64,000 nt of DNA. It comes from Nostoc spongiaeforme FACHB-130. GTDB taxonomy: Bacteria > Cyanobacteriota > Cyanobacteriia > Cyanobacteriales > Nostocaceae. The stretch spans positions 62,001 through 126,000 of the forward strand of contig NZ_JACJTB010000009.1 of assembly GCF_014698475.1 (NCBI RefSeq). Reading direction: 5' to 3'. Under the pieces are notes generated by a model. That model was not told the DNA's origin and did no database searches. It saw only the letters and a list, made by a program, of their open reading frames with translations. Made by a program: the position numbers and the translations under genes. Shown here piece after piece: positions 16,775 to 26,071 of this stretch (positions are counted from its first letter, which is position 1; every line of letters starts with the position of its first letter).

Positions 16775-17701
16775 TTACTTAAAAATTTTGTGAACTTGCT
16801 TTTTAATCGTCCGTAATGTTGTTTCCCACTGGCTTGGTCTGGCTGGGGCGGGAATTGCCGCAGGTGGTATGGCGGGATTTAAATTGCGGTAATATTCCCA
16901 AATATCCCAATAAGGACAACCTGGTTGAATGCGAATCCCCGCCCAGTGGAGATATTGCAGGGGTTGATTAACAGCCGGATCAATCAAAATGTTACCCTGC
17001 CGTTGAAATTGTGGACTACCTGCCCAATTTCCTGGTGCTTTTCCTGGGCGACGCACCACATTAAAACGGCGCGGAATCCGTTTGAGCAACATATAGTTGA
17101 TAATTGGTTGGTCAGAAGTCTTTTCCGAAAAGTCGAAATAATCTGGATGGGCGGCACATTCAGCAAAGATTTCGTACAAATCTTGTTCAGAAATGAGGTT
17201 TTTCTTGGAAGCCCAAAAACCGCCATTGAAAATATCTTTGACTTCAGCCTCAGTAAATACTTGATCTGTTAACACTTTCTCGCTGAAGACGTTTTTAATG
17301 CCACCTGAATGTTGATAATCACAGCAAATAAAATCTGTATTTGCCAAGTAATTGAGATTATCAATAATCTTTTCAAAGACCACAATATCTGTATCAATGT
17401 ACAAAAATTCATCGAACTGTCCGAACCAACAAGCCTGTTTCCGAAATTGATTAGGACGGGCAAAAAATTGACCACCGAAAGTTTCGTGTAATCTTCTAGA
17501 AAGACGGTCGATAAATTCTAAGTCTTCGTATAGCTGTACACCATAATATTGATTTAGTGTGGCAGCTATGTTGTGATAGTTATCATCATAAGGAATCATG
17601 ACGATTGGTGTATTCGTATCATAAGTACGGATACTGTTGAGGAGTGCGATCGCATGATCTGTCACCTTATCATTGGCAATAATATAAATTCCGCGACTCA
17701 T
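16775..17701 (-). CDS. GT8-like nucleotide-sugar glycosyltransferase (Npun_R2821/R2823 family)
   Basis: 308 residues. It starts GIYIIANDKVTDHAIALLNSI, the beginning of a GT-A fold. FDEFLYIDTDIVVFE gives the metal-binding D-x-D motif, and CDYQHSGGIKNVF and FNGGFWASKK follow where GT8-type enzymes bind the acceptor. YLHWAGI near the end is a conserved His motif. The product would be a transferred sugar on a surface polysaccharide or glycolipid; donor and acceptor are unknown. It is the last of three closely spaced genes (10 bp after its paralogue) and shares the same domain layout with it. Confidence 0.8.
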   Translation of the reverse strand: MSRGIYIIANDKVTDHAIALLNSIRTYDTNTPIVMIPYDDNYHNIAATLNQYYGVQLYEDLEFIDRLSRRLHETFGGQFFARPNQFRKQACWFGQFDEFLYIDTDIVVFEKIIDNLNYLANTDFICCDYQHSGGIKNVFSEKVLTDQVFTEAEVKDIFNGGFWASKKNLISEQDLYEIFAECAAHPDYFDFSEKTSDQPIINYMLLKRIPRRFNVVRRPGKAPGNWAGSPQFQRQGNILIDPAVNQPLQYLHWAGIRIQPGCPYWDIWEYYRNLNPAIPPAAIPAPARPSQWETTLRTIKKQVHKIFK

Positions 17702-17711
17702 GTTCTCTACC

Positions 17712-18713
17712 TCAACCTGCTAATCCTAATTTTTTGAGAATCCGTTTACCTAAACTTGGTGGCGCGTTATGGGCTTTGAGTTTAGTTGTAAATTGTGGTC
17801 GCTCATTTGGTGCATACAAATAGCGATAATGTAAGAAAATATCTCTGTAGGGAAAATCTATATTTTCACCCGCACAGAGTTGATTAAATATTTTGGAAGA
17901 CAAGCCAATATAATGCAGGTAAGTGAGTTTATTTCCCTTATCGTAGAGAATATGATCTTGATTTTGGAAATGTGAGGAAGTTACAGAACAACCAGTAGCT
18001 TGATCGCTAGGTAAATTCAGGGCAAAATTGTAAATAGAAGTATTGGTTTTCATCCGCATATAGTTCAGAACGGACTGGTTAGGCGCACCCATGTATAATA
18101 CTTCCGAGTCACCTTGATTTAATTGTTCTAATATCCATTCTCTTTGTTCTGCGGGAAATACACCGCGTTTAGAAGCATAGAAACCAGAACAGAAAATTTC
18201 CGATTCTATGCGCTCTTTACTAAACACTTCATAGAGCTTAGACGAAGACACATTATATATATGCGTCGGGTCTTTATACTGAAAGTCGTAGACAACAAAA
18301 TCGTAATTATCTAACTTCTCAAAGACAAAATCTAAGGGCTGCATGACTAAGGTATCAGCATCCAAATAAATGAACTTTTCAAAGTAACTATTGGAGTCAA
18401 AAGCGCAATAACGACGATTTTCACCCACTCGATAAAACTTTTTAATACCTTTGGTTTGCCAAGTTTCAATGGCTGTCGGGTGAGATTGCCAAACACGATG
18501 GGAAAATTCTTCCCATCTCGCAAAAATTTCTGGATCTTCTAATAGGGTGACATTTTTTCTCGCTGCAACTTCAGCCCGAACTAAATCTACCTGATCGTTA
18601 TAAGCAATAACGCATACCGGCACATCGCCAGCATTAACTTCGATGCTATTGAGTAAGGCTACAAGTTGGTTGTAGACATAATCATTAGCCAAAGTATAAA
18701 TGCCATTTGTCAT
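17712..18713 (-). CDS. GT8-like glycosyltransferase, tandem paralogue
   Basis: 333 residues. It has the same architecture as the next gene: GIYTLANDYVYNQLVALLNSI at the start, FEKFIYLDADTLVMQPLD with a D-x-D motif, FCSGFYASKRG, and TYLHYIGLS near the C-terminus. The two proteins clearly belong to one family but are strongly diverged, so this is an old duplication rather than a recent copy. It is 5 bp after the GT10-like gene and 10 bp before its paralogue. A role in successive sugar additions is inferred from the operon. Confidence 0.8.
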   Translation of the reverse strand: MTNGIYTLANDYVYNQLVALLNSIEVNAGDVPVCVIAYNDQVDLVRAEVAARKNVTLLEDPEIFARWEEFSHRVWQSHPTAIETWQTKGIKKFYRVGENRRYCAFDSNSYFEKFIYLDADTLVMQPLDFVFEKLDNYDFVVYDFQYKDPTHIYNVSSSKLYEVFSKERIESEIFCSGFYASKRGVFPAEQREWILEQLNQGDSEVLYMGAPNQSVLNYMRMKTNTSIYNFALNLPSDQATGCSVTSSHFQNQDHILYDKGNKLTYLHYIGLSSKIFNQLCAGENIDFPYRDIFLHYRYLYAPNERPQFTTKLKAHNAPPSLGKRILKKLGLAG

Positions 18714-18718
18714 AAGTT

Positions 18719-19678
18719 TTATCCGTTATTTTTCACAAACTTTGCTAACCAATTGAGCAGATTTAATTCATGTAAAATTATTTGACGAGCTTCGGCGATC
18801 GCATCTTTGGCTGCATACCAAGCATCAGGCGTAGCAGTGACTTCTTGAATGTAAGCGATGCCTTTTTCATCTAAGCTGGGTAATCTTAAAAAACTCCCAG
18901 GTGGTAATAATTTATCCGCAGCCGGGCCGCCATAGTATATTGGCAAACACCAAGCTAGTAGAGCATCCCAAAGTTTTTCACTTACATACCAATTATTATC
19001 TGCATAATTTTCAATTGCCAGATTGTAATAATACGGAGCCATACCATACCATTTATTACCAAGCTCTCCCCGCGATTTTGCTGTTGCTGGCAAGTCACGT
19101 CCATACAAATCAAATTTAATTTCACTCGCCTGCATGGAATGTAAAAAGCTTAAACGCTGGCGATGATTAGCAGTCCGGTTAATTCCAGAAGTAATCCAAC
19201 TACAGGGAGCAACTTTTTCTGGAGGCGGCATTTCGTTTAAATCTTTAAATGAATTGCTGTGATACCAAATAGCTGGCATATATTCTGGAACTGGGGCAAA
19301 ATCATCAGGGCCAGAGATATAACCGCAATATTGTTGTGCTATTTGATAAGCTTTTTTGTGTTTTTCTACTACTTCATCTAAGGGTGGTTCTCGCATCAGG
19401 TAGATGACTCTTTCTTTATTCACTCCCCGTAGCAAAGAATTGATATTTATTTCTGTTTTTTTTGGTTTTTGACGCAGTTTATCCAATAAAGATTGTTTTT
19501 GGGGTGTATGGGGAAAATCAAACTGATACATTAATAAAAAATCAGGTTGACTAGCTAAAGCCTGGATTTGAATATTTTCCCAAATCCCAAAAAAATGTGG
19601 TGTTTGTTGCCACAGCCAATCGCCTCTAGTTTTCAGAGCGCCATAGCTGCTAATCATACCAACAGTTTTGATATTCAT
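18719..19678 (-). CDS. GT10 (alpha-1,3-fucosyltransferase-like) glycosyltransferase
   Basis: 319 residues, no signal peptide. The C-terminal half carries the GT10 signature: YYNLAIENYADNNWYVSEKLWDAL split as YNLAIENYADNNW and SEKLWDALLAW, followed by CLPIYYGGPAADKLLPPGSF. In GT10 enzymes this region binds GDP-fucose. The upstream WITSGINRTANHRQRLSFL and FDLYGRD fit the family as well. Fucose as donor is likely but not certain. It heads a three-gene unit with two GT8-like genes. Confidence 0.85.
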   Translation of the reverse strand: MNIKTVGMISSYGALKTRGDWLWQQTPHFFGIWENIQIQALASQPDFLLMYQFDFPHTPQKQSLLDKLRQKPKKTEININSLLRGVNKERVIYLMREPPLDEVVEKHKKAYQIAQQYCGYISGPDDFAPVPEYMPAIWYHSNSFKDLNEMPPPEKVAPCSWITSGINRTANHRQRLSFLHSMQASEIKFDLYGRDLPATAKSRGELGNKWYGMAPYYYNLAIENYADNNWYVSEKLWDALLAWCLPIYYGGPAADKLLPPGSFLRLPSLDEKGIAYIQEVTATPDAWYAAKDAIAEARQIILHELNLLNWLAKFVKNNG

Positions 19679-19719
19679 CTGACAATTTTAGATTTTGGAT
19701 TTTAGATTTTCGATTGGTT

Positions 19720-19823
19720 ATACCAATTCACGAAATTATTGATACAAATAGCTTCCTCTGCCCCTCTGCTCCCTCTGCCTCCTCTGCTTGCCTATCTGTA
19801 TCATTTTTTAAGTGAAATGGTAT
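19720..19823. mobile_element. Small MITE-like element
   Basis: The ends ATACCAATTCAC (19720-19731) and GTGAAATGGTAT (19812-19823) are inverted repeats matching at 11 of 12 positions. The interior is a CCTCTGC-rich tract (heptad-like units) with no gene. It immediately abuts the dispersed repeat at 19827. Confidence 0.6.
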
Positions 19824-19826
19824 TAA

Positions 19827-19889
19827 GGGTTGATTGGTAAGCTTTTTAGCCATCCATCTGTCGCAATCATTTTTCAATTTTGTATGACG
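19827..19889. repeat. Dispersed repeat copy 2
   Basis: It matches 8106-8168 at about four of five positions. Read on the minus strand it contains ATGGCTAAAAAGCTTACC, where copy 1 has ATGGCTGAAAAACTGAAC. The frame then runs into the MITE-like element, suggesting that the element was inserted into or next to this repeat. Confidence 0.55.
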
Positions 19890-19997
19890 CACAATGATGA
19901 AAAACTTAGACGCGCAAGCGGCTTACAGCAGGGTATCGCAAAAGTTGCATAGACACGAAGTTATATGAGTTTGAGAGAGTTCTTGCGTAAGTCCTAA

Positions 19998-21209
19998 TTA
20001 AGTCATCATGGGCGGCAGAAAACGCTCCTCAACGTAACTGAGGATTTTGGCAGCCCGATTTTCCCAAGAAAACTGTTTGACAAATTCCAAAATTTCTGGA
20101 TAACCATCAGCTTTTTTAGGATGAGTTTCTAAAACCTTTTGCAGGGCGGCGGCAAATTGATGTGGATTATCTGGTTCACACCAAGCCGCGATCGCTGGCG
20201 TATTTTTGAACTCTTCTAATGAGATAATTTCTGTAGCAACAATGGGGTTTCCCGAAGCTAGATAATCAAAGAGTTTCAAGGGAGAAGTAAAAGTAGATGC
20301 TGGCCCAGAACAATGGGGATGAGCTAAAACATCAGCAGCCTGTAATAAAGAAGCTAGTTCATTATGGAGAACATAACCCAAGAAGGTGATATTATCTACC
20401 TGTTGAGATTGGGCTAATTTTTGATAATGCTCAACTTCTTTTGCTTCACCACCTGCACAGACAAACTGGACATTAGGCATTTGTTTAGCAACATCAATTA
20501 AAATATCAATGCCTTTAAATTTCCTTAATGCTCCTGCATAAACTACCAATTGCGATCGCTGATTTTGCAATAATTTTTGCCTCCATTCTGCTGCTTTTTC
20601 GGGCTGTCTCTGCATAAATAAACGATTAAATCCATTATGGATTTTAATCAATTTTTCCGGTGGCATACCATGTTGAATCATACTTTCGCGGACTGTATCT
20701 GCAACTGTCACAGCAACTTGAAACAAAGGATGATTTACTATTTCTGGCTCAAATTGCTTATCTTCATGGTGATGATGCTCATAAATTGCCGGAATCCCAT
20801 ATTTTATTGCGGCTTTGATAAAATTCCAATTCCAAGCATGAACAATTTTCGTAGTTGCTCGGATATAAAATGGAAAATAATACTTGGTGGCGACAGTGTT
20901 AGAGTTAGTGAATTTAGTTTTCCAGTGATCAATAGGCCAAGGCATTGGTAGCCTTATTACTTGTAATTTATCTTGGAAATTATAATATTTAATAACACTT
21001 TCTGGTGGTTTTTGTGGTTGGCAAGGACGCAACAAATGAATCAGATTAATTGCTTGCAATCCTTGCTGAGGATAAATCAAAACTGTCGGACAACCTAAGT
21101 TAGCTGCTCCATTGGCGGCGTTAGCAGCCTGTACACTAGAAGCTGTAGGTTCAGGCAATTTTTCCAGAAAAAAGAAGTTATAGTTTTTTGGCAAAATTTT
21201 TGTTTTCAT
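19998..21209 (-). CDS. Glycosyltransferase family 4 protein
   Basis: 403 residues with a GT-B fold. The acceptor-side N-terminal half contains HAWNWNFIKAAIKYGIPAIYE and HHHHEDKQ. The donor half has VVYAGALRKFKGIDILID, VQFVCAGG, ITFLGYV and HCSGPASTFTSPLKLFDYLASGNPIVATE; in GT4 enzymes the last stretch holds the E/x7/E-type donor motif (here LKLFDYLASG). It transfers a sugar from a nucleotide donor. Part of the minus-strand polysaccharide locus, separated from neighbours by 146 bp and about 320 bp. Confidence 0.85.
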   Translation of the reverse strand: MKTKILPKNYNFFFLEKLPEPTASSVQAANAANGAANLGCPTVLIYPQQGLQAINLIHLLRPCQPQKPPESVIKYYNFQDKLQVIRLPMPWPIDHWKTKFTNSNTVATKYYFPFYIRATTKIVHAWNWNFIKAAIKYGIPAIYEHHHHEDKQFEPEIVNHPLFQVAVTVADTVRESMIQHGMPPEKLIKIHNGFNRLFMQRQPEKAAEWRQKLLQNQRSQLVVYAGALRKFKGIDILIDVAKQMPNVQFVCAGGEAKEVEHYQKLAQSQQVDNITFLGYVLHNELASLLQAADVLAHPHCSGPASTFTSPLKLFDYLASGNPIVATEIISLEEFKNTPAIAAWCEPDNPHQFAAALQKVLETHPKKADGYPEILEFVKQFSWENRAAKILSYVEERFLPPMMT

Positions 21210-21355
21210 AATGGTTAGATTTTGTCTTCAAGTTTTTCTATTTGAGCTATGATTTCTTGCATAATTGTTAGTATTCATGCGAAAATTTATCGGTAAGCAA
21301 TTGATTTTATGGAGAATCCCAACCTAGTAGACTGTGTAACTTGGAAATCATATTG

Positions 21356-22240
21356 TTACGAATTAGCTAAAGTATTTAATATTTGAGAGTAGTACCAATG
21401 ATTACGTTCTCGATATTCATTAAGGCTTTCAGGGTAAGCTTTGCAGTCTTTTAGATAATTCTGCCAATCATCCGTTTTGCAAAAAAATTTATTTTTATAA
21501 TACAACTCAAAAAAAGTTTTACCAAATAGTGAAAACTTAATTTTTTGTTGTAGCCACTTTTGTACAGGCAAGATTGCAGGAGTATGTTTGAGTGTGTAAA
21601 ACTTACTACTAAATGGAAAACATAAAACTTTTCTTCCCAGTAAAGTCCCCCAATATGCTCCGTGATAAGAACTTGTTAATATGGTTTCACCAGAACCCAA
21701 AAAATCTAAAATTTCCTCAATATTTTGATTATTATTAGTCATTTTGGGAAAATCCCGAATCTTTATTTGGAATTTTTTATGAGAAAAAACTACAAATTCA
21801 TGTTTGATCTCTCTTTTTTTGTCGAAAGCTGGGTGCATACAACTAGCACAAGGAACCCAATTATATTTATTGACGAAATCTCGAACGCCAATTAAATCAA
21901 AGTTTTCCAGATATTGAGAATAGTTAAAGTTCTGTAATTCTGCGAGTGTATAAGAATTACCGTAGAGTTGCTGACCAATACCCCAAGCGATTAATTTTGT
22001 ACCTGCTTGAGATTCAACAAGCTTTGAAAATGATTGCAAAAATGGAGAATATAGTAGTCCACCTCCACCTACAATAATGTGTTTATCTCTTGCATCTTCA
22101 AGGTTGATGGTTCTGATATCAGCTTGCTCAACAGTATATCCAGGAAAATTAAAATATTTTGTAGGAACAGAAAATAAATCTCCTATGTTGGTTGAATCAA
22201 TGACATGGTAATTGATAATTGATTTCATACAAGCACTCAT
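21356..22240 (-). CDS. Polysaccharide pyruvyl transferase-like protein
   Basis: 294 residues; ATG 22228 (MKSIINYHVID) is an alternative start 12 bases inside. STNIGDLFSVP, then HIIVGGGGLLYSPF and LIAWGIGQQLYG follow the order of polysaccharide pyruvyl transferases (N-x-G-D, GGGG, G-x-G). A late LTSSYHGAYWGTLLGRKVLCFPFSSKF contains the conserved S-x-x-H-x-x-x-x-x motif. Such enzymes add ketal-linked pyruvate to exopolysaccharide. The overall fit is good but the protein is shorter than many family members. Confidence 0.75.
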   Translation of the reverse strand: MSACMKSIINYHVIDSTNIGDLFSVPTKYFNFPGYTVEQADIRTINLEDARDKHIIVGGGGLLYSPFLQSFSKLVESQAGTKLIAWGIGQQLYGNSYTLAELQNFNYSQYLENFDLIGVRDFVNKYNWVPCASCMHPAFDKKREIKHEFVVFSHKKFQIKIRDFPKMTNNNQNIEEILDFLGSGETILTSSYHGAYWGTLLGRKVLCFPFSSKFYTLKHTPAILPVQKWLQQKIKFSLFGKTFFELYYKNKFFCKTDDWQNYLKDCKAYPESLNEYRERNHWYYSQILNTLANS

Positions 22241-22304
22241 TTAAGAACTAAAACTAGCATTAAATTATCTCTAATTTACCTAATTGATATAAAAACCAAC
22301 ATAG

Positions 22305-23432
22305 CTATAGTGTTAACTCAACTTTGTGATTTAAATAATCGTTGACAACTTCATTAATCTCCGACATGAATTTCTGAGTGGAGAATAAATTTTTTTGATT
22401 GTTTAAAGATTCAATCAGCTTGTTTTGTTTATCTGAATTACTTAAAACTTCAATGATTTTTTCTACAGCTTCTTCTTCTGTATTGAAAAATAATTCTTCA
22501 TTATGCTGACCAATGATTTCAATTTGCCCACCTTCACTTTTCACAAAGGGAATAGCACCAGCTTTCACCATTTCTGCAATCGATATACCAAAAGGTTCTT
22601 TCTTAAAGTGAATTCCATACTTGCATTTAGAAAGAATTTTGACATATTCTTTATAAGGCAAATCTTTATGTACAGTTATCCATGATGAGTTTTCAGACAC
22701 TAATTTTTTCATTAAATTCGTGTACTGCCATTCATAAATACCCCCTCCTCCACCAGTGATGTGAAGTTTAATATCAAAACCTCGTTCACGAACTAGCCGG
22801 AGAATTTTAATTACTTTATGTGGTTCTTTCGCTTTAACAATTCTACCGCTACAAATGAATGCTTCTTCTTTTTCATTCCATGCTAGATTCGGTACATCAA
22901 TGACAACAGGAGGATACACCACCCTGGCATCAATACCATAGATTTTTTTAGTAATATCTGCAACACAATAAGAATTTACTATAGAAATATTTTTTAAAAT
23001 TTGCTCTTCAGAGAAATTAGATATTTTTCGATGGATTTTTTTACCCTCAAGAACTTTAATCCAATGAATATACTGAATACCAACTTGACCCATATCCATT
23101 GCATTATATGCAGATAAAACTAAGTCATATTGCTGACTATGCTGTTTAAAAAAGCGGATTAGAAGATGAAAAAAAGCCATTCTAATATCTTTGCTATTAG
23201 CCATCATGAAGTAGCAAAGTTTGGTGATAGGTGCAGGAAGAAGATTTTTAATTTTAATGTCTTCATTTAATAAACTAGTTCCATACATCGAATTTAATCG
23301 ATCAAGTTCAATTTTTCCAAGGGTAAATAAAGTTAAATCATATTTATCTTTTAATGCTTGAATAATCCATAGCCCTACTGCTTCAGCACCACCACCCATA
23401 AAATATGGGTAGTACACAGCTATTTTTTTCAT
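22305..23432 (-). CDS. Glycosyltransferase family 4 protein (Alg11-like)
   Basis: 375 residues. It starts KKIAVYYPYFMGGGAEAVGLWI, a glycine-rich GT-B entry loop. The second half contains FICSGRIVKAKEPHKVIKILRL, IKLHITGGGGGIYEWQY, VHKDLPYKEYVKILSKCKYGIH and FKKEPFGISIAEMVKAGAIPFV; the last is the E-x7-E donor-binding motif (EPFGISIAE). YDLVLSAYNAMDMGQVGIQYIHW in the middle recalls Alg11-type mannosyltransferases. The sugar is not determined. Confidence 0.85.
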   Translation of the reverse strand: MKKIAVYYPYFMGGGAEAVGLWIIQALKDKYDLTLFTLGKIELDRLNSMYGTSLLNEDIKIKNLLPAPITKLCYFMMANSKDIRMAFFHLLIRFFKQHSQQYDLVLSAYNAMDMGQVGIQYIHWIKVLEGKKIHRKISNFSEEQILKNISIVNSYCVADITKKIYGIDARVVYPPVVIDVPNLAWNEKEEAFICSGRIVKAKEPHKVIKILRLVRERGFDIKLHITGGGGGIYEWQYTNLMKKLVSENSSWITVHKDLPYKEYVKILSKCKYGIHFKKEPFGISIAEMVKAGAIPFVKSEGGQIEIIGQHNEELFFNTEEEAVEKIIEVLSNSDKQNKLIESLNNQKNLFSTQKFMSEINEVVNDYLNHKVELTL

Positions 23433-23785
23433 AAATTAATACTCTGACAGATAATAGTTAATATTATCCAGTATAAAAATAAGCGTCAAGGTAGCGAACA
23501 CCTAATAATTCATATGTAAGAATCAGTTTCGATTTACAAGTATAAATTAACAACTTTACTGTTTACTTTTTAATCTCAGAGATGATTTATAAAGTAAATC
23601 TCAAGTAGTGGCGTGTCAATCCTAAAGTAGTGCAAAAATTAGTTCTTGGTTTGTGGGCATCTTGTCCACACTGAACGAGCTTCTAGCCCATCCTACAAGA
23701 TAATTTTAATGCAACATTTTAGTATAGACAGTCCAATACCAGAATTTTATTTTTACTTGATTAATAAACTATAAAGCCTTTTATT
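23433..23785. other. Intergenic region with dispersed-repeat fragments
   Basis: No gene seen. A stretch near 23655-23705 (GGGCATCTTGTCC, then GCCCATCCTACAAG) resembles dispersed repeat fragments that occur widely in cyanobacteria. The rest is AT-rich. Confidence 0.4.
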
Positions 23786-26029
23786 TTATAATTTTATTTT
23801 TTCTATTAACTCGACCTTATCTAATAAATAAATAGCCAAATTATAAGATTCAGTAATTAATTTGTTTTGTTCTTCATTATTATCTACTAAACCATCTGTA
23901 AGTAAAACTAAATCACTCAGAATATTATTTATTTGGGTTGGAAATTGCTCAAATTTTTGCATCAAATCAATATCATTTTTATCGTTACTATTTTTTTGTG
24001 CTACCAATGAAGATGAATGTAAAGTAATTTGTAATCTGATAGTTTCTTCAAAAATCTCAATGTGAATCATAATTTTTAATGCAGACTTGTATGCTTCATT
24101 TAAGAGTTCTTGACGTTCTTGAGCATCATCTATCAGTCCATCCATTAACAATCTTAAACAACCAATCATAGAATTTAGTCGCGTCCTAATCTCATAGGAG
24201 ACACGAATAAAAGCTAGATTAGATTGTTTTGAGGTTTCTTCCTGTTCACCAAATTGCATTGAATAGAGACGTGAATAGTAACCACCTTGTTGTAAAAGTT
24301 CTTCATGGGTTCCTAATTCCACTACACGTCCTTGATCGAATACAGCAATTTGTTCAGCTTTTTGTACGGTAGAAAGGCGGTGTGCAATCACTAAAGTTGT
24401 GCGATCGCGGCTGAGTTCCTCTATAGCACCTTGTACCAAACGTTCAGAAACGGTATCTAATGCACTTGTTGCTTCGTCTAAAATCAAAATTTCAGGATTT
24501 TGCAGCAAAGCACGAGCTATAGCTAGACGTTGGCGCTGTCCACCAGATAACATCACACCGCGATCGCCTACCATAGTTTCAAATTCTTGGGGTAACTTAC
24601 AGATAAACTCGTAGGCGTTAGCACGTTTACTTGCTATGAGAATTTCTTCATCGCTGGCATCTGGTTTACCGTAGGCGATATTATTTTTGATTGAGTTATT
24701 AAACAGAAAAGTATCTTGACTAACGATACCCATTGCTTTTCGTAAAGATTGTATATCAAATTGACGCAAGTCAACCCCATCGATAGTAATACAACCAGAT
24801 ATAGGGTCATAAAATCTCGGTAATAAATCAGCTAAAGTTGATTTACCTGCACCGGAAGTACCTACCAAAGCTAAAGTTGTACCTTTTGGTAAGTATAAAT
24901 CTACATCTTTTAATACCAACTTTTCATGTTGGGGATAAGCAAAAGATATCTGATTAAAATGTATGCCTTTCTCTATTTTTGTGTATATCTCTTTACCATT
25001 GAGCATGAAAGGCTTATTGTCACGTCGTAAAAAGTCAGCAACAATATCTACACTAGTAGAATTATTAGCAAAACTACTACGGAGAGTATTTAACTGTGAC
25101 ACAAAAGGTAGTAGTCTAAGCAGCACTAATAAATATGTAAGTAAAACTGTTGATAATGAAGCTAGTTGATCTGCAAATAATGCTCTTCCTATAAGTATAA
25201 TTATTAATAAAGATATCACTCCAGCAACTTCGCTGCTTGGTGCAATGATTTCGGAATTAATTTGAGATTTAAATTCAGCTTTTTCCCGCTCAATAATTAG
25301 TGTATTAATTTTGTTATATGTTCTTTCTTCATTGGCAGTTGCCTTTACTAAACGAATACCGCTTAAAGTTTCGATTAAAGTATTTGTTAATTTTTTTGAT
25401 ATTTCAGATAGCAATTTTCCAAAACTTTTTGATCTCGAAATTGCATACTGATTGATTAATGTAATAAAAGCTAGTAAAGCTGTTGTACAAATTGTCAATT
25501 GCCAAGAAATTGATAATAATAAAAATATAAATACTAAAATTGTAATTCCAATAATTAATAATTTAATTAAATTATTCAGCGAATTTGCAGCACGGGGAAT
25601 TTCTGAATTCAGACTATTCATTAAATCACCAAGTTTAGCCTTGGTATAATAATTAATATCAACATCTAGCAATATTTTTACACCAGCTTTTCGCATATCT
25701 GATATTAATATGCGGGATACAGAACTGGAGGATAAACTACTAGCGTATGCAGCAGCATTTTTTAAAAAAATTGTGCATATAATTACCCCTGCCATTACTA
25801 AATTACGGTAATTCTCCGGGACAGTGTTAAAAGGTAACATGATACCTTTAATAATAGGTGGTGCATTAGTTAAATCTATATCTTGACCTACAATTCTTAG
25901 AATTATAGGCACTAGCATTGCTGTGCCTATACCATTAAATAATGCTCCAGAAAATCCCAACATTATTGTTAAGACAATTCTGTAGGGGTAAGGTTTAGTG
26001 AAGTTTATTAATTGCTTAATATTAGTCAT
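23786..26029 (-). CDS. ABC exporter with C-terminal tandem degenerate HisKA-like tail
   Basis: 747 residues; a normal MsbA/HepA-type half-transporter is about 600. Six transmembrane segments lie in residues 20-310. The nucleotide-binding domain has GTSGAGKST (about 388-396), IVSQDTFLFNNSIKNNIAYG, LSGGQRQRL (about 493), ILILDEATSALD and IAHRLSTVQ. From about 600 an extra tail begins: FIRVSYEIRTRLNSMIG looks like a histidine-kinase H-box (SHEIRTPLN) with the His replaced by Tyr, followed by LLMDGLIDDAQERQELL. A second related copy follows (VLLTDGLVDNNEEQNKLI). It sits amid glycosyltransferase genes, so polysaccharide or glycolipid export is likely. Confidence 0.85.
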   Translation of the reverse strand: MTNIKQLINFTKPYPYRIVLTIMLGFSGALFNGIGTAMLVPIILRIVGQDIDLTNAPPIIKGIMLPFNTVPENYRNLVMAGVIICTIFLKNAAAYASSLSSSSVSRILISDMRKAGVKILLDVDINYYTKAKLGDLMNSLNSEIPRAANSLNNLIKLLIIGITILVFIFLLLSISWQLTICTTALLAFITLINQYAISRSKSFGKLLSEISKKLTNTLIETLSGIRLVKATANEERTYNKINTLIIEREKAEFKSQINSEIIAPSSEVAGVISLLIIILIGRALFADQLASLSTVLLTYLLVLLRLLPFVSQLNTLRSSFANNSTSVDIVADFLRRDNKPFMLNGKEIYTKIEKGIHFNQISFAYPQHEKLVLKDVDLYLPKGTTLALVGTSGAGKSTLADLLPRFYDPISGCITIDGVDLRQFDIQSLRKAMGIVSQDTFLFNNSIKNNIAYGKPDASDEEILIASKRANAYEFICKLPQEFETMVGDRGVMLSGGQRQRLAIARALLQNPEILILDEATSALDTVSERLVQGAIEELSRDRTTLVIAHRLSTVQKAEQIAVFDQGRVVELGTHEELLQQGGYYSRLYSMQFGEQEETSKQSNLAFIRVSYEIRTRLNSMIGCLRLLMDGLIDDAQERQELLNEAYKSALKIMIHIEIFEETIRLQITLHSSSLVAQKNSNDKNDIDLMQKFEQFPTQINNILSDLVLLTDGLVDNNEEQNKLITESYNLAIYLLDKVELIEKIKL

Positions 26030-26071
26030 TAACTTATTATTAAAATATTCAAATATTTGATAAAATATGTT

